64,000 bases of DNA from Delphinus delphis (Eukaryota > Chordata > Mammalia > Artiodactyla > Delphinidae), in NCBI RefSeq assembly GCF_949987515.2, contig NC_082688.1:100791893-100855892 (forward strand). Direction: 5' to 3'. Position 1 is the first letter of the stretch. Every line of letters begins with the position of its first letter. Shown here one piece after another: positions 48,109 to 59,655 of the stretch. Made by a program: the position numbers and the translations under genes. The notes under the pieces are model-generated. The model saw only the letters and a list, made by a program, of their open reading frames with translations, searched no databases and was not told where the DNA came from.

Positions 48109-48814
48109 CCCCTGGAGTTTTGGTTTTGCACAAGGTTCTGACAAAGCTCGGTGTTGGGCTTGTGGATACATGATAGGAGGCTTAGAAAATGTCCTTTGAC
48201 TGTGGATTGGGCCGGTGGGAACTTTTTTTCCTCTCCAGTAACCTTTTTGAGCCCAAATCACATATTTGCTGGCAGCATTAGAAACAGGCATGAATTAAGT
48301 TATTGCATTTCCTCAATTTAACTCTGTCTTTGTACTACTCAGCCCACAGGAATAGGGATATGTTTTCTTCCCAGTGACACATCTGCGGTTTCTCCTCTTA
48401 TCTTCCACCCAAACTTCAAGAAAGGGAAGAGAGCTTTAATACCAAGCACAAGGAGGTTTCAGATAATTCAGCAGGTTGTTGTGAAGTTCCTGGAATGGAG
48501 CAGAAAGCTCAAAATAGATATCAGCAAAAAAGAGGAAATGGTGACAAAGAACTTACTTTAAGATGGCAAGACCCTCCTTTTATTGCCACAGTTGAGTCAC
48601 GTAAATTTTTAGTCTCTGCCATGGAGAGGGGTGTTCCCATAGATTGATTCATGTTCTTTGTTTCCTCCTTGAAGAGAAAAAAGAAAAAAAAAAAGGAAAC
48701 TACTCTGCCGATCTGAGTAATTCCAGCCATCAAAGTAGTGAGGACTCATGGATCTCAGGTTCTCGCAGAAATCTCAGTGAAATAAGGCAGGGCTTAGAGA
48801 TTCTGTTCCTGTGA
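48109..48814. other. Unassigned sequence, no gene seen
   Basis: A purine run occupies 48676-48700. No repeat or exon recognised. Confidence 0.35.
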
Positions 48815-48950
48815 AAATTCATTCACTCAACAAATGTCGATTGGGTGCCTACTATATGCCAGATGCTGGGATACAGAAACTAATACGAGATTGCCCCTTG
48901 CATTAAGGACCTCTTTGTGGGAGAAGACACAAAGTAAATGAGGAATGCTA
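48815..48950. repeat. L2-like fragment
   Basis: 'attcactcaacaaatgtcga' and 'gcctactatatgccagatgc' form the familiar start of this ancient LINE-type repeat. Confidence 0.6.
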
Positions 48951-49049
48951 TGAAATACGAACCTAAAGGACCACTCTGACTTTCTCTGTGGCCCTTCAGG
49001 GGCTACTGCCCAGTGAAATCCAGCTAAAAGAAGAGTTTCACAGTTTAGT

Positions 49050-49491
49050 TGCTGTAGTGGGTTGTATGGCGTTCTCTCAATGTTCACGTCCACCCGGAAT
49101 CTCAGAACGTGACATTATTTGGAAGTAGGGTCTTTGGAGATGGAATTAAGATGATGTCATATCAGGTTAAGGCGGGTCCTAAATCCAGGGATTGATGTCC
49201 CCATGAAAAAAGTAGAGGGTACACAGAAATACACAGGGAGAAAGGCCGTGTGAGGATGGATGCAGAGATTGGCATGATGCCGCCATAAGCCTAGGAACGC
49301 CAAAGGCTGTCAGTAACCAGAAGAGGCTAGGAGAGAGGCATGGAACAGACTCTCCCCTGAGCCCCCAGAAGGAACCAACCTTACCAAAATCTTGATTTCA
49401 GACTCTGCTCTCCAGAGCTCTGAGACGATTCATTTTTGTTGTTTCAAGCCACCCAGTTTCTGACGGTTCGTCACGGCAGTTCAGCAATGCA
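49050..49491 (+). mobile_element. MLT1-type ERVL-MaLR LTR
   Basis: Starts tgctgtagtgggttgtatgg and contains 'gtctttggagatggaattaa', 'aaccttaccaaaatcttgat' and 'ttgttgtttcaagccaccca', all MLT1 landmarks in order. Confidence 0.83.
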
Positions 49492-50610
49492 GAAGTTTCC
49501 ATGGTTACTTTCTTCTTTGCCTTACACTTTGGTATTTTTTAATCAGTTTATTCTGCCTGGTTCTTAATCCCTCAATACTGGTAATTCCCTTGGCTGTCGC
49601 TGTCTTTCTCTCCATTCTTACCTGCTGTCCTCCTCCACTTGAGTTATTTCCAACATCCTTTTTAGAAAAGACTTTGATCCTTATAACATTCTCTTGTATC
49701 TATCCACATGGAACTGCTAATTCATGGTTCAGTTGTGATTCCTTGGCAAAGAAGGTAATGACTGTGTGAGTAAGCCAGAGTTTTAGCTCTATATGCTTTC
49801 AGTTTTACTTACAGATGTAAAAATGTTAACGCAGGGAGAGGCAAACCGAATAACATTTTCTATCATATTGATACAGAAGTTGACACAGAAGTTGAGGCTG
49901 GTTTTCTAATATTTCAAAATGATCAGCGCCAGAGTTGAGATTGAATCAAAGATCCTTCCCTCTACCTCCCTGCCGGCTGTGTCGGGCAGGAATGGCATGG
50001 TCATTATTCCCCAGATTCCAGCAGCACAGATGCCAGAGATAAGGCTTTCTCTATCAGGTTGGTTTGTCTGGGAAATTTTAAAAAATTCGACTTCTCTTCC
50101 CTTCCCCCAGACTCATTTATGAAGCAGATGCCAGATGGTGAATTTCAGATTGTATTTCAGTTTCTCCATTCACTCAGAAATTTTATGACCTTGGTTTCAT
50201 ATCCACAGGGGGAAAAGTGTTTCCAAAGAAGCTTGAAAATTATTGAGGGGGTTGAATGTCTCCCCGGTCGCCCCCTGGGACACATCTAGGGGTAAATGTA
50301 TCTTTTTAATCTATTCATTTTTCTTGTCTATGGGGGCTACCGGATACATCATTTAGAAAGAAAAAGTAGGTTAATTTAATCAAAGAAATGGCCCTACTCT
50401 CTCCCTTTGCTATTCCTAACGATGATTGGTTATGAAACTTGTTCTAGAAGGGGAACTCAGGATTGTTACTGGGCCAACCACCCACCATACTTCCACTTTA
50501 CAACATCGGCACCCAGATCATCTACCAGCCAAGGAATAGGCCAGCCATACTGAAAATCATCACAGCAGCCGTAAGCACCCATTCCCACTTCCAAGTACGT
50601 ACCTGAGTGA
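49492..50610. other. Unassigned 1.1-kb stretch, no gene seen
   Basis: Two short plus-strand frames (49919-50122 and 50059-50289) overlap and show no recognisable content. Confidence 0.35.
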
Positions 50611-50614
50611 AAGG

Positions 50615-50810
50615 ACTGCCTTCTGAGTGGCGCTAGTACTTATCAGAGGTGTCACTTTGGGAAAGTTGCTGAACCTCTCTGGCCTCGGTTTCCTATCTGT
50701 AAAATGATAATCATGCTACCCACTTCTCAGGACTACTATGAGGATGAGAGACAAGGTACCTAAAGCAATGCAAAGAGTCAGTACTCCATAGCTAGGAACC
50801 ACGCTTATCA
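50615..50810 (+). repeat. MIR SINE
   Basis: 'ggaaagttgctgaacctctc', 'ggcctcggtttcctatctgt' and 'aaaatgataatcatgctacc' are the sense MIR core. Confidence 0.85.
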
Positions 50811-51710
50811 TTTTTAAAATTACAGGGATCATCTGTGTATCTTTATCTATAGGCTTGATCATGATGAAATCTTCAATGGGAGGAAACTTCCCTTAGGCTT
50901 ATTCATTTACTAAAGAGGTAAGACATCTTTGAGTCACCTTCAGTCACATTTTGGCTGCAGTTCATCTGCTTATTAATGTGTCTGGACTTTCTCGAGGCTC
51001 CTGGCCAGCTGAAGGTCCCATGACCTCTGCCCAGTCTCAGGTGCCCAGATGCAGGGACTGGGTAGAGGGCAGTAGGAAGAGGCAGTGAGGGATCCCCCCT
51101 CCAAGGTTTCCTGCACACTTGGCTGAGTTGCTCCAGCCCCAAAAGACTCGTGCCTTAAAGGGGACATCTCAGAGGTTTCAGATAAGAGCAATTCACATTA
51201 GGGGGACATCTCATTGTGCTGTCTGGCCCCTCCGGGAGAGACAGATTCTCTGCCCTGCAACAATCACATCAATTCTTTCCATAACCGTTTTGCACGCTGT
51301 TTGATCTCCTCTCCTCCATTTTTTTTTTTGCATATTTCTGACAAGATAGGGCACTATTTCCCTTATCATCTAACAGGAATTATAGTTGGTGCTTCTCAGT
51401 GCTTAAAGGAAAGATTATGGCTGGTGTGTTATTAGGTTTGCTAAAAGATCTGAACACATCTAAGATTAAAAAAGCACCTACCTAATATCTTCCTTAAAAG
51501 GTGAAAATTTATACGATCTGAAGAGAAACCAGAGTATTCTAATATCTTCCTTAAGGTATCAATTTGGACAAAACATTAAGTATCTAAATACTATCCAAAA
51601 TTGGGACCGGGGGGGAAGATGGAGGGAGTTACAGATAAACAAATGAAGAATTATAAACGAAATGGTGACATTGTCTGTAGGCATAGGAGTTTCAGTCTGA
51701 ACCTCTGGGC
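50811..51710. other. Unassigned sequence, no gene seen
   Basis: A duplicated phrase (taatatcttccttaa) occurs at 51485-51499 and 51539-51553. Otherwise nothing is recognised. Confidence 0.35.
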
Positions 51711-51714
51711 AGCT

Positions 51715-51945
51715 GTGTTAGACTGGAAAGGGCACTGCATTTGACATCAGAAAATTTGAGTTGTTTCAGCTCTGCCTTATACCCGTGCTCTTACGTCGGG
51801 CAAAACTTGAGCCTTAGTGTCCTGGTCTATCAATGGGGATAATAACGCCTGTCCTACCTGACAGACTGGTTGTGTCAATCAAATGAATTTAACGTCTGTT
51901 AAAACGCCCTATAAATTACAAAACGCCCCAGAAATATTATTATCT
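51715..51945 (+). repeat. MIR-like SINE
   Basis: 'ggaaagggcactgcatttga', 'cgggcaaaacttgagcctta' and 'caatggggataataacgcct' follow sense MIR. It is well diverged. Confidence 0.7.
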
Positions 51946-52000
51946 GGTTATGGCCCAATAAAAAGGGGCTCCACATCTGTTTTTATATACTCGGTGCAGA

Positions 52001-52034
52001 GCCGATCTTGATCTCCAAGGAAATTGGGATCGGC
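52001..52034 (+). other. Strong inverted repeat / predicted RNA hairpin
   Basis: The arms gccgatcttgat and (reversed) attgggatcggc pair over 12 positions: seven Watson-Crick, three G-T wobble, two Watson-Crick. Two or three more pairs follow after one mismatch. Wobbles favour a plus-strand transcript. Function is unknown. Confidence 0.6.
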
Positions 52035-52920
52035 TAATGACTTCAGATGGAAAAGCTAAAGGAACGTGTCTGCTCAACCCAAGTTACCATCTATGGCAGC
52101 TTCTTGTCATTTCCAAATGAATCCAGGAAGAATTCAGCAGCGGAAGCAGTTTCACTGCTTCATTTGCTTTCAAAACCTCAAGTCATCTGGAAAATTACAG
52201 GGTTGGAGTTGTTGAGAATGTAAAGTCACTGAGGAAGGCATTTCTGGAGGGCCCTGTGGCCTGGTGCTGCTGGGTTGTGCTGCATACACCATGGAGAAGT
52301 TGGCTGTTTTCAAGAGAGATGGGGTTGAAGAAACTGAACTAACTGGGAGAGGCTTTCTGTGTTCAGTCCCGAAAGCTGAGGAGGAAGTTAATTTGCTCAG
52401 GCTTTTGCTCAGGACCTTTCTGGTGCAGTGGAGAAAAGACCAAAAAAAAAAAAAAAAAAAAAAAAATCCTTCATGAATAGGAGGATGTGGAAAGCTCTGG
52501 ACACCCTGTCTGAATTGCTGGGGCAAGAAGGATCCAGCACAGGGCATGGAGAATCAAGTGTGCCCCTCCCTCGATTCCTTACCTTGATCTCTTTCCTGGC
52601 GGGCTAGGCAGAATTTGCTTCACTAATAGAGCTCTTGAAAGATTTCAGCCAGCATGTGGGCTCATGTAGGAAACGCTTTTGAGTGGTTTTCCCTCACACC
52701 ACGATAGTGGTGGACTTACGTTAGGACCATGAGGTATGTCTTTCATAGCGTGCCCAGCTGAGGGATTAATGCTAACATCAGTTTTTAAGTTCATAATGGT
52801 TCCCATCTCTGGGCCTTGGTGTTAGAGAGCCATAAATGTTCCCAGTCCCTAAAATTCTTTAGGATTAGACCTACCTCTAATGGGGGGAGGGGGAAGGGAG
52901 GTGACTGGCTCATGGTGAAT
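52035..52920. other. Unassigned sequence with poly(A) run
   Basis: (A)25 occupies 52442-52466, preceded by an open plus-strand frame (52264-52476). No matching target duplication was found, so a retrocopy is not supported. Confidence 0.35.
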
Positions 52921-52924
52921 AAGC

Positions 52925-53165
52925 AACACGCCCCAAATGCTAATAGCTTCATTTATTCACTGGGTTCTGTGCTTTACTTACTGTGTTTTCCATGTACTTA
53001 TTCTCATCTAATCATCAAAACAAACTTATGAGGGAGGTATTATTACCCCATTTTTCAGAGGAGAAAACTAGTGCTGACAGAGGTTACATAACTAGCCCCT
53101 CATAGCCACACGGTACTAGATGTCAGAGCCAGGATTTGAACACAAGTCTGTCTATAGTTGACTGT
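52925..53165 (-). repeat. MIR SINE
   Basis: 'attaccccatttttcagagg', 'gaggttacataactagcccc' and 'agagccaggatttgaacaca' follow the reverse MIR consensus. Confidence 0.85.
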
Positions 53166-53794
53166 ACTGTTTCAACTAAACAAAGGTTTATCGAGAATTC
53201 CTCAATCCACACTCTTGAAGATGCTGTGCTGTCTTACTCTATGCCTTCAATGGGTTTTCTATCTTATAGGACAAGAAAAGAACACAGATACCTGTAACAT
53301 AAGACCCTACATGGTAGATGTCTGAAGGATGGGTTAAATTCACCAGATTGTAACAATAAGTAACTGACCAATCAGAACAGGTTCTGACATGAAACAGTTG
53401 TCCTGCTGTATCAGTGGGTACAAGCTGATTGGCACTCCCAGTATTGGATAAACGGTTTGAAAGCCATATTCACTACCAACAGTCAAGGAGGGATAAGGTG
53501 AATCATGGTTACGAGCCTACAACTAGAACACAGTTAAAACTTTTGTAACTCAAGTTATAATTCAACAAACGCTTATTGCACTGTTGTGGGAAATTAGCTC
53601 CCCATCCTACCCCAAGTGTCCCCCAGTTACTTCTGGGAGTTTGCCCCATTGTTTGTGTAACACTCCATGGGGTCTTTATCTGTGGACTGCTGGTCTCCTA
53701 GGCACAGCCGTGGTTTTTTTTGTTTTTTTTTAATTTTCTTCCAGATTTGTTAGAGTAATGGTGTGTTGCTTCATGGTTCCATCCCATCTCCTTT
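53166..53794. other. Unassigned sequence, no gene seen
   Basis: Includes a T-run at 53713-53731. No repeat or exon recognised. Confidence 0.35.
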
Positions 53795-54080
53795 ATTTAA
53801 AAAAAATTATTTTATTGAAGTAAAGCTGATTTACAATGTCGTTGTGTTAATTTCTGCTGTACAGCAAAGTGATTCAGTTACACATACATATATATTCTTT
53901 TCCATATTCCTTTCCATTATGGTTCATCACAGGATATTGAATGTAGTTCCCTGTGCTGTACAGTAGGACCTTGTTGTTTATGCATCCTAAATATGATAGT
54001 TTGCATCTGCTAACCCCAACTCTCAGTCCGTCCCTTCCCCACCCCCTCCCCCTTGGCAACCACAATTTTGCTCTCTAGGT
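53795..54080 (-). mobile_element. L1 3' UTR fragment
   Basis: 'ttattgaagtaaagctgatt', 'gctgtacagcaaagtgattc' and 'ttccctgtgctgtacagtag' are antisense cetartiodactyl L1 3' UTR landmarks. Confidence 0.9.
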
Positions 54081-54349
54081 CACAGCTGTGTTTTGGTGAC
54101 TGCCATCATGACCCCCGCCATGGACTCTACAGAGGGGCTGCTGCTCTCCTTTACCCTGTGATAGACTCATCATCTTAGGGGTAGTTTTACTCGCAAACCA
54201 TTTTGCTGTTTAGAGTCTATTTTTTTCAATTCTCAGGGATCCTTATTCTCCCTTACTTGTCTCGGAGAGTGATAGCAACATGGTTTAACTCGGGCACCAT
54301 CCTCTTTAACTCATTTTACAGCTGGGCTAAATGAAAATGTATCCTTCAG

Positions 54350-54670
54350 CACCTAAGTCACAGAACACACATTGAGCTCTTACTGTATACCCTGCTAGGT
54401 GCCCTGTCAGAGACAAAAAAGACAAGGCACATTTTAACTCTTGAAGGGATTTTTACCTTTTCTAGAGAAACAAGACCATTGAACACATGTGCTGTGATGG
54501 GGACGGAGCACTGAAGAGGGAGCTTGGAGAATCAGCTCTGCCTTTTGATCCTGGTGTGACCTTATTCAAGTCACTCAGCCTCATATGGAGTCTTCATGTT
54601 CCCATCTGAAAAGAATTGGCCTAGATGATATTTCATTGCCATTCCAGCTCTTGTTTTCTAATTCCATGAA
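54350..54670. repeat. L2-like then MIR-like fragments
   Basis: 54360-54450 resembles L2 ('cattgagctcttactgtata'). 54520-54670 resembles sense MIR ('ctggtgtgaccttattcaag', 'tagatgatatttcattgcca'). Confidence 0.5.
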
Positions 54671-55121
54671 ACACAAGACAGCAATGCTGAATGGTTTATA
54701 ACCTGCTGTGAGGATAAGACATGGACCGTATGTGTTCCAAGAAAGGGAAGAATCATGATGTGCTGGGGGTGTCCCTGGAAGACTTGATGTATGAGAGGGG
54801 ACTCATTTGAGTATTAAAGAGTAATAAGGTTTGGATTAGCAATAGAGAGGAAGAATTTGGTCCATTTCTATCCTGGGTGTAAATGAATTGGGTTAAGGGA
54901 GTTACTATCAAAAGTGAAATTTTAGTTAGTAGGGGTGGTATACGAGTGGGTGGATTAAGTGTGCACTTTTGATGAATTTGTTGTAGTTCTGTCCCCAGTT
55001 TGTTTTCCTAAAACCCAATTCCATTTCTTGTGCTTTCTTCCCTGCCCTTTAATCAAAAAATCACATTTTGGGGGTGCATTTCACCACTTCTTGTTCCTGA
55101 ATTCTGAGGGGAAGAAAAGTT
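54671..55121. other. Unassigned sequence, no gene seen
   Basis: No recognised feature. Confidence 0.35.
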
Positions 55122-55133
55122 TATGCGTGTATT

Positions 55134-55349
55134 TTTTTTTTTTTTTTTTTTTTTTTTGCGTCACGCGGGCCTCTCACTGTTGTAGCCTGTCCCGTTGCGG
55201 AGCACAGGCTCCGGACGCGCAGGCTCAGCGGCCATGGCTCACGCGCCCAGCCGCTACGCGGCACGTGGGATCTTCCCGGACCAGGGCACCAACCCGCGTC
55301 CCCTGCATCAGCAGGCGGACTCTCAACCACTGCGCCACCAGGGAAGCCC
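55134..55349 (-). mobile_element. CHR SINE, short form, variant subfamily
   Basis: Long poly(T), CpG-rich body, head at the right. The flanks tatgcgtgtatt (55122-55133) and tatgtgtgtatt (55350-55361) are a duplication with one mismatch. It shares seven derived bases with the copy at 18109-18326. Sense B box (55285-55294) GGTTGGTGCC. Confidence 0.95.
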
Positions 55350-55454
55350 TATGTGTGTATTAATAACTGTCCATTGTTTTTCTTTCTGTAACTCCCTTCT
55401 CAAAATCTTCAAATCATCCTAAGGGCTCTCCCCCATGTATAAAGACTACAGTGG

Positions 55455-55994
55455 TAGTTAGTCTTCAAAAACACCCTCCCACCCTCAGAGAATCATGCCT
55501 CACCTTAATCATACTCTTGTATAGACCGCTCTTTCTGAATCTGGACTAACCTTGAAACTCATTCAACAGAGAAGTGATACTGCATGACTCCCAGGAATAA
55601 GTCATAAAAAGCTTTCATGATTCTTCCTGAATCTCTTGGAAGTTTCAGTCTTGGAAAACTCCCCATTGGAAACTAGCACTATGTAAAGAGGATAGCCACT
55701 AGGCTATTCTGAGGACCATCCTGCTGGGAGATACCCAAGTCATGTGGAGAAGCCCAGGAAAGTGAGATGTCATGTGGGGAGAAAGGTCAACGGACACCAA
55801 GATGGCTGACATGTAGGTGGTTAAAGTCACCTTGAAAGTAGATTCCCCCAGCCTGGCTGATGCCACATGAATCAGAGACAAACCTACCAGATTTTTCCCA
55901 AATTCCTGACCCATAGAATCATGATCAAACAAAAGTAGTTATTTAAGTCACTAAGTTTTGGGGGGGCAGTGTTTAAGCTGCAGTGGATAACTGG
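55455..55994 (+). mobile_element. Old MLT1-type LTR
   Basis: 'ccaagtcatgtggagaagcc', 'attcctgacccatagaatca' and 'taagtcactaagttttgggg' followed by 'cagtggataactgga' match the 3' half of old MLT1 LTRs. The 5' half is diverged. Confidence 0.7.
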
Positions 55995-56555
55995 AGTGAG
56001 CACCACCAAGCCACAATACTATTCCAGAAGTGTTTGCTGCAGGAGATTGGAAGATACGAAAAATGGCAGTGGACTGTGAGGCTGGAAAGAGAATTCAGGC
56101 CAGACTGTATTATTCTAAGACACTTGGGTTTTTTCCATTAATAATGGAAAACTATTAGAGTTTTTGATTAAGAGAATGACCTATTTGAATAAAAAATTAC
56201 CTAGAAATCTGGCTGGTGCATCAGAGAGGAAAAAAACGGAGCCAGAAAAATCACTTAAGAAACCTAGGAAAAGAGGAAGGAGGGTGTAAAGTAGGAAAAT
56301 GGCAATGGCAGTGGAGAAAGGGGACTGGGCAAAGTATGTTGGCAGGATTACCATAAACAGAACTTAACAACTAACTAGATTGGGGGTGCAAGGAAGGACA
56401 GAGGAGAACCTACGAGAAACCTGAGTTTGTAAGCCCTCACGACTTGGAAAAACTGTCCATTAATAGAACCAGGGGATTTCGGAGGGGGGTTTAGTTGGGA
56501 AGTGAGGGAGGGGATGGGAGAGGATGGATGATAATGACTTCAGTGTTGAGATGTT
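55995..56555. other. Unassigned sequence with G-quadruplex motif
   Basis: Five G-runs lie at 56484-56518. No gene is seen. Confidence 0.4.
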
Positions 56556-56559
56556 TTAT

Positions 56560-57450
56560 TGGTTATCTAGTGTTGTGTTACAAAGTACCCTAAGGCTTAG
56601 TGACTTAAAACGAACATTTATTATATCACAGTTTCTCAGGGTCAGGAATCGAGGAGTGGCTTAGCTTGATGGTTCTGGCTCAGGGTGTCTGCTGAGGTTT
56701 CAGTCGAGCTGTCAGCACGGGCTGCTGTTATCTAAAGATGTGACTGGGTCTGGAGGATCCCCTTCCAAGCGCACTCACGTGGCTGTTGGCACGAGGTGGT
56801 AGTTTCTTGCCACGTGAACTTCTCCAGTATGGCTTCCTCCAGGGCAAGTGATGAAAGAGAAAGAGGTGAGAGGAGGAAGGAAAGGGAGGGGAAAAGGTGA
56901 GGAAGAGGGAAGGAGGGAGGGAGGTAGAGCCTGAACCCAAAGGAAGTCATAGTCTTTGCTATGGTCCTAGTGTGTCCCCCCCAAATTCTTATGTTGAAAC
57001 CTAACCCCCAAGGTGATGCTATTAGGAGGTGGGTCCTCTGGGAGGTGATTATCTCTCATGAATGGGATTAGTGTCCTTATAAAAGAGGCTCCAGAGAGAT
57101 GCCATGCTCCTTTGCACCAGTACTTATCCTGCAGGGAGGATACTGTGGGAAATCCACGACACGGAAGAGGGCCTTCCATGGACCATGGCCCTCTGATCTT
57201 GGACTCCCAGGCTCCAGAATTGTGAAAAATAAATTTCTGTTGTTCATAAACTTCCCAGTCTGTGGTGCTTTGTTACAGCAGCTCGAAGGAACTATCAATA
57301 AGACAGCCTTCCTATAATCTAATCTTGGAGTGGATACACACTCGCCCACTTCCTTCTGTTGCTAGAAGCAAGTCACAAAATCCAGCCTCTACCACAAGGT
57401 AGGGAAGTTAAGCTCTACCTCTCTAGGAGAGAGAATTTGTGGACATATTT
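56560..57450. repeat. Ancient LTR-like repeat interrupted by MLT1
   Basis: The left part (56560-56956: 'gtgacttaaaacgaacattt', 'cacgtggctgttggcacgag') and right part (57306-57450: 'gctagaagcaagtcacaaaa', 'agagaatttgtggacatatt') belong to one old dispersed repeat. The family is not named here. Confidence 0.6.
56957..57305 (+). mobile_element. MLT1-type LTR nested in older repeat
   Basis: Starts tgctatggtcctagtgtgtc, holds 'aacccccaaggtgatgctat' and 'gtgaaaaataaatttctgtt', and ends near aataagaca. The flanks gtctt and gcctt are a plausible 5-bp target duplication. Confidence 0.87.
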
Positions 57451-57464
57451 CCGTTTAACTTTTA

Positions 57465-58256
57465 ATTTTATATTGGAGTATAGTTGATTAACAATGTTGC
57501 GTTAGTTTCAGGTGTACGAGGAAGTGATTCAGTTACCTATACATGTATCGATTCTTTTTCAAATCCTTTTCCCAGTTAGGTTGTTACATAATATTGAGCA
57601 GAGTTCCCTGTGCTATACAGTAGGTCCTTGTTGGTTATACATTTTAAATATGGCAGTGTGTACATGTCAGTCCCAAACTTCCTCACTATCCCTCCCTGCC
57701 ACCCTTCCCCCCCAACCATGAGTTGGTTCTCTAAGTCGGTGAGTCTGTTTCTGTCTCGTAGATAAGCTCATTTGTATCATTTTTTGATTCCGCATATAAG
57801 CAATGTACGATATTTCTCTTTCTCTGTCTGACTTACTTCACTCAGTCTGACAGTCTATAGATCCATCCATGGTGCTGCAAATGGCATTATTTCATTCTTT
57901 TTAATGGCTGAGTAATATTCCACTGTATATATGTACCACATCTTCTTTATCCATTCTTCTGTCAATGGACATTTAGGTTGGTTCCATGTCTTGGCTATTG
58001 TAAACAGTGTTGCAATGAACATTGGGGTGCATGCATCCTTTTGGACCATGTTTTTCTCTGGACGTATGCCCAGGAGTGGGATTGCAGGATCATATGGTAG
58101 CTGTATTTTTAGTTTCTTAAGGAAACTCCATACTGTTCTCCATAGTGGCTGCACCAACAGTGTAGGAGGGTTCCCTTCTCTCCACACCCTCTCCAGCGTT
58201 TATCTTTTGTTGATTTTTTTGATGATGGCCATTCTGACTGGTGTGAGGTGATTTTT
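57465..58256 (-). mobile_element. 5'-truncated L1
   Basis: L1 3' UTR (57465-57780) then ORF2 C-terminus. The minus-strand 110-codon frame contains [18 protein letters not shown] and [14 protein letters not shown], among the most conserved L1 ORF2 ends in mammals. No target duplication recognised. Confidence 0.93.
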
Positions 58257-59085
58257 AAAATCACTGCAGATGTAAGTTTCAGCTGCTGAGAGTCTATCTA
58301 GGTGAAGACAGTTGGTGGACCTTAGGAAATGTGTGTATGGAATTCAGGATTGAGGTTAGAGTGTAAACCAGGGGTTGACGAGTTCTTTTTTGGTTTATTC
58401 TAGAATTTTATTCTGAGCATCTCCAATGTCCCAAGCACTCTGCAGAGTGAGGGGTATTCGGGGGTGAATAAGACAAACAAGGTGCCTGTTTTTATCCTGC
58501 TTACAGCCGAGAGAAAAATTCAATTAAGTCAACAGGAAGTTAAAACTACAAAATTGTAATACCCTAGGAAATGAGGAGCCGGGGGTAAAGTTTAAGATGA
58601 GATTTGGAGGATGTGTAAGAATTAACTGGATGAAAATGGGGTTAGAAGAGAGACATAGAGGCCAGTGTAGGGATAACATGGAAGTTGGGAAAAAAGGATG
58701 CTGCCTAGGAGCTGGGCCATTGTTTTCAACCCGGCTGCTCATCAACAGAATCTGGCCCATGGACTTATTTTATTTGGCCTGAATTCTGTTTTTTTTTTGT
58801 TTTTTTGTTTCTTTTTAATGAAATAGTTGCCAGTGTTTAAAAGTCCTGGATTTCTATTTTCTGTAAAACTTTGCATTCTCACATGGCACACCCTGCTGGT
58901 GCTGCCTTCTTCTGAAGGGTCTTTGCTCTCGTTTATCCCCCTCCCTGACACTTTCAGTTAACTCCACTGCCGTCGTTGCTACTTGTCTCATTTACGCTGT
59001 CCGATTGGCTTGCTTTGCTCAGCCACACTTTCTGCCTTGTTCTTGTTGCCATGTAAGTTTGCATCCTAGATTTGACATTTGGATG
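58257..59085. other. Unassigned sequence with L2-like fragment
   Basis: 58395-58560 resembles L2 ('attctgagcatctccaatgt', 'gaataagacaaacaaggtgc'). 58790-58820 is T-rich. Confidence 0.4.
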
Positions 59086-59087
59086 TA

Positions 59088-59155
59088 TTGGGTTGGCCAG
59101 AAAGTTGTTCGGGTTTTTCCATAAATTGTTCTGTAAGATGTTTTGGCCAATGCGA
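59088..59155. mobile_element. Mariner-derived MITE
   Basis: The left end ttgggttggccagaaagttg and right end 'ttttggccaatgcga' are inverted repeats. TA flanks both sides (59086-59087 and 59156-59157), the target duplication of Tc1/mariner elements. Confidence 0.88.
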
Positions 59156-59157
59156 TA

Positions 59158-59449
59158 CTATGGTTCATAGAGATGTTTAAGTCCTCCAAGATGATGGCAG
59201 ATGTGGGATTGGGAGAAAAATGATCCCACAGAAGAAGAATTTTAGAGGGCATGGCAGAAAGTTCTGGAAGGGAAGGGAGGCTTGGCAGCATGGCCAGACG
59301 AGCAGGAATACTTGGCTGTATTGGATGAAGTGCTGGAGAGGACAGTGTGTGGGATTATAATCAGGGCTGTGAGACATTGTGAGTGCAGCGGGGCCACAAT
59401 CTTTGAAAGAATAAGTCCTGGCAGTCCCCTGAAAGATGATGAAAATAAG
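59158..59449. other. Unassigned sequence, no gene seen
   Basis: Complementary open frames on both strands (59177-59554) lack recognisable domains. Confidence 0.35.
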
Positions 59450-59655
59450 AATAGCCAACTGTTACTGAGCACTTTATATGCCACGCCCTCCTCTGGGTCC
59501 CTCATAGGACTGACCTCAGTTTGCTCTCACGACAGCTCTATGAGGAGGTACTAGGATGACGTCATCTTTTTTTTTTGGCACATGGGGAAACTGAGGCAGG
59601 AATGAATTGTGCTATTACAGTTAGCCACAGGCAGAACGGGATTTTACCCCGGACT
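59450..59655 (-). repeat. MIR SINE
   Basis: 'actgttactgagcactttat', 'ctatgaggaggtactaggat' and 'catggggaaactgaggcagg' follow the reverse MIR consensus. A T-run interrupts. Confidence 0.78.

Noticed and set aside
51485..51553. Repeated phrase taatatcttccttaa as a regulatory direct repeat
   Set aside because: Only two copies, 54 bases apart, in AT-rich sequence. Likely a local duplication.
52264..52476. Open frame followed by (A)25, considered as a processed retrocopy
   Set aside because: No target-site duplication was found, no parent gene is recognised, and the frame runs into the A tract.
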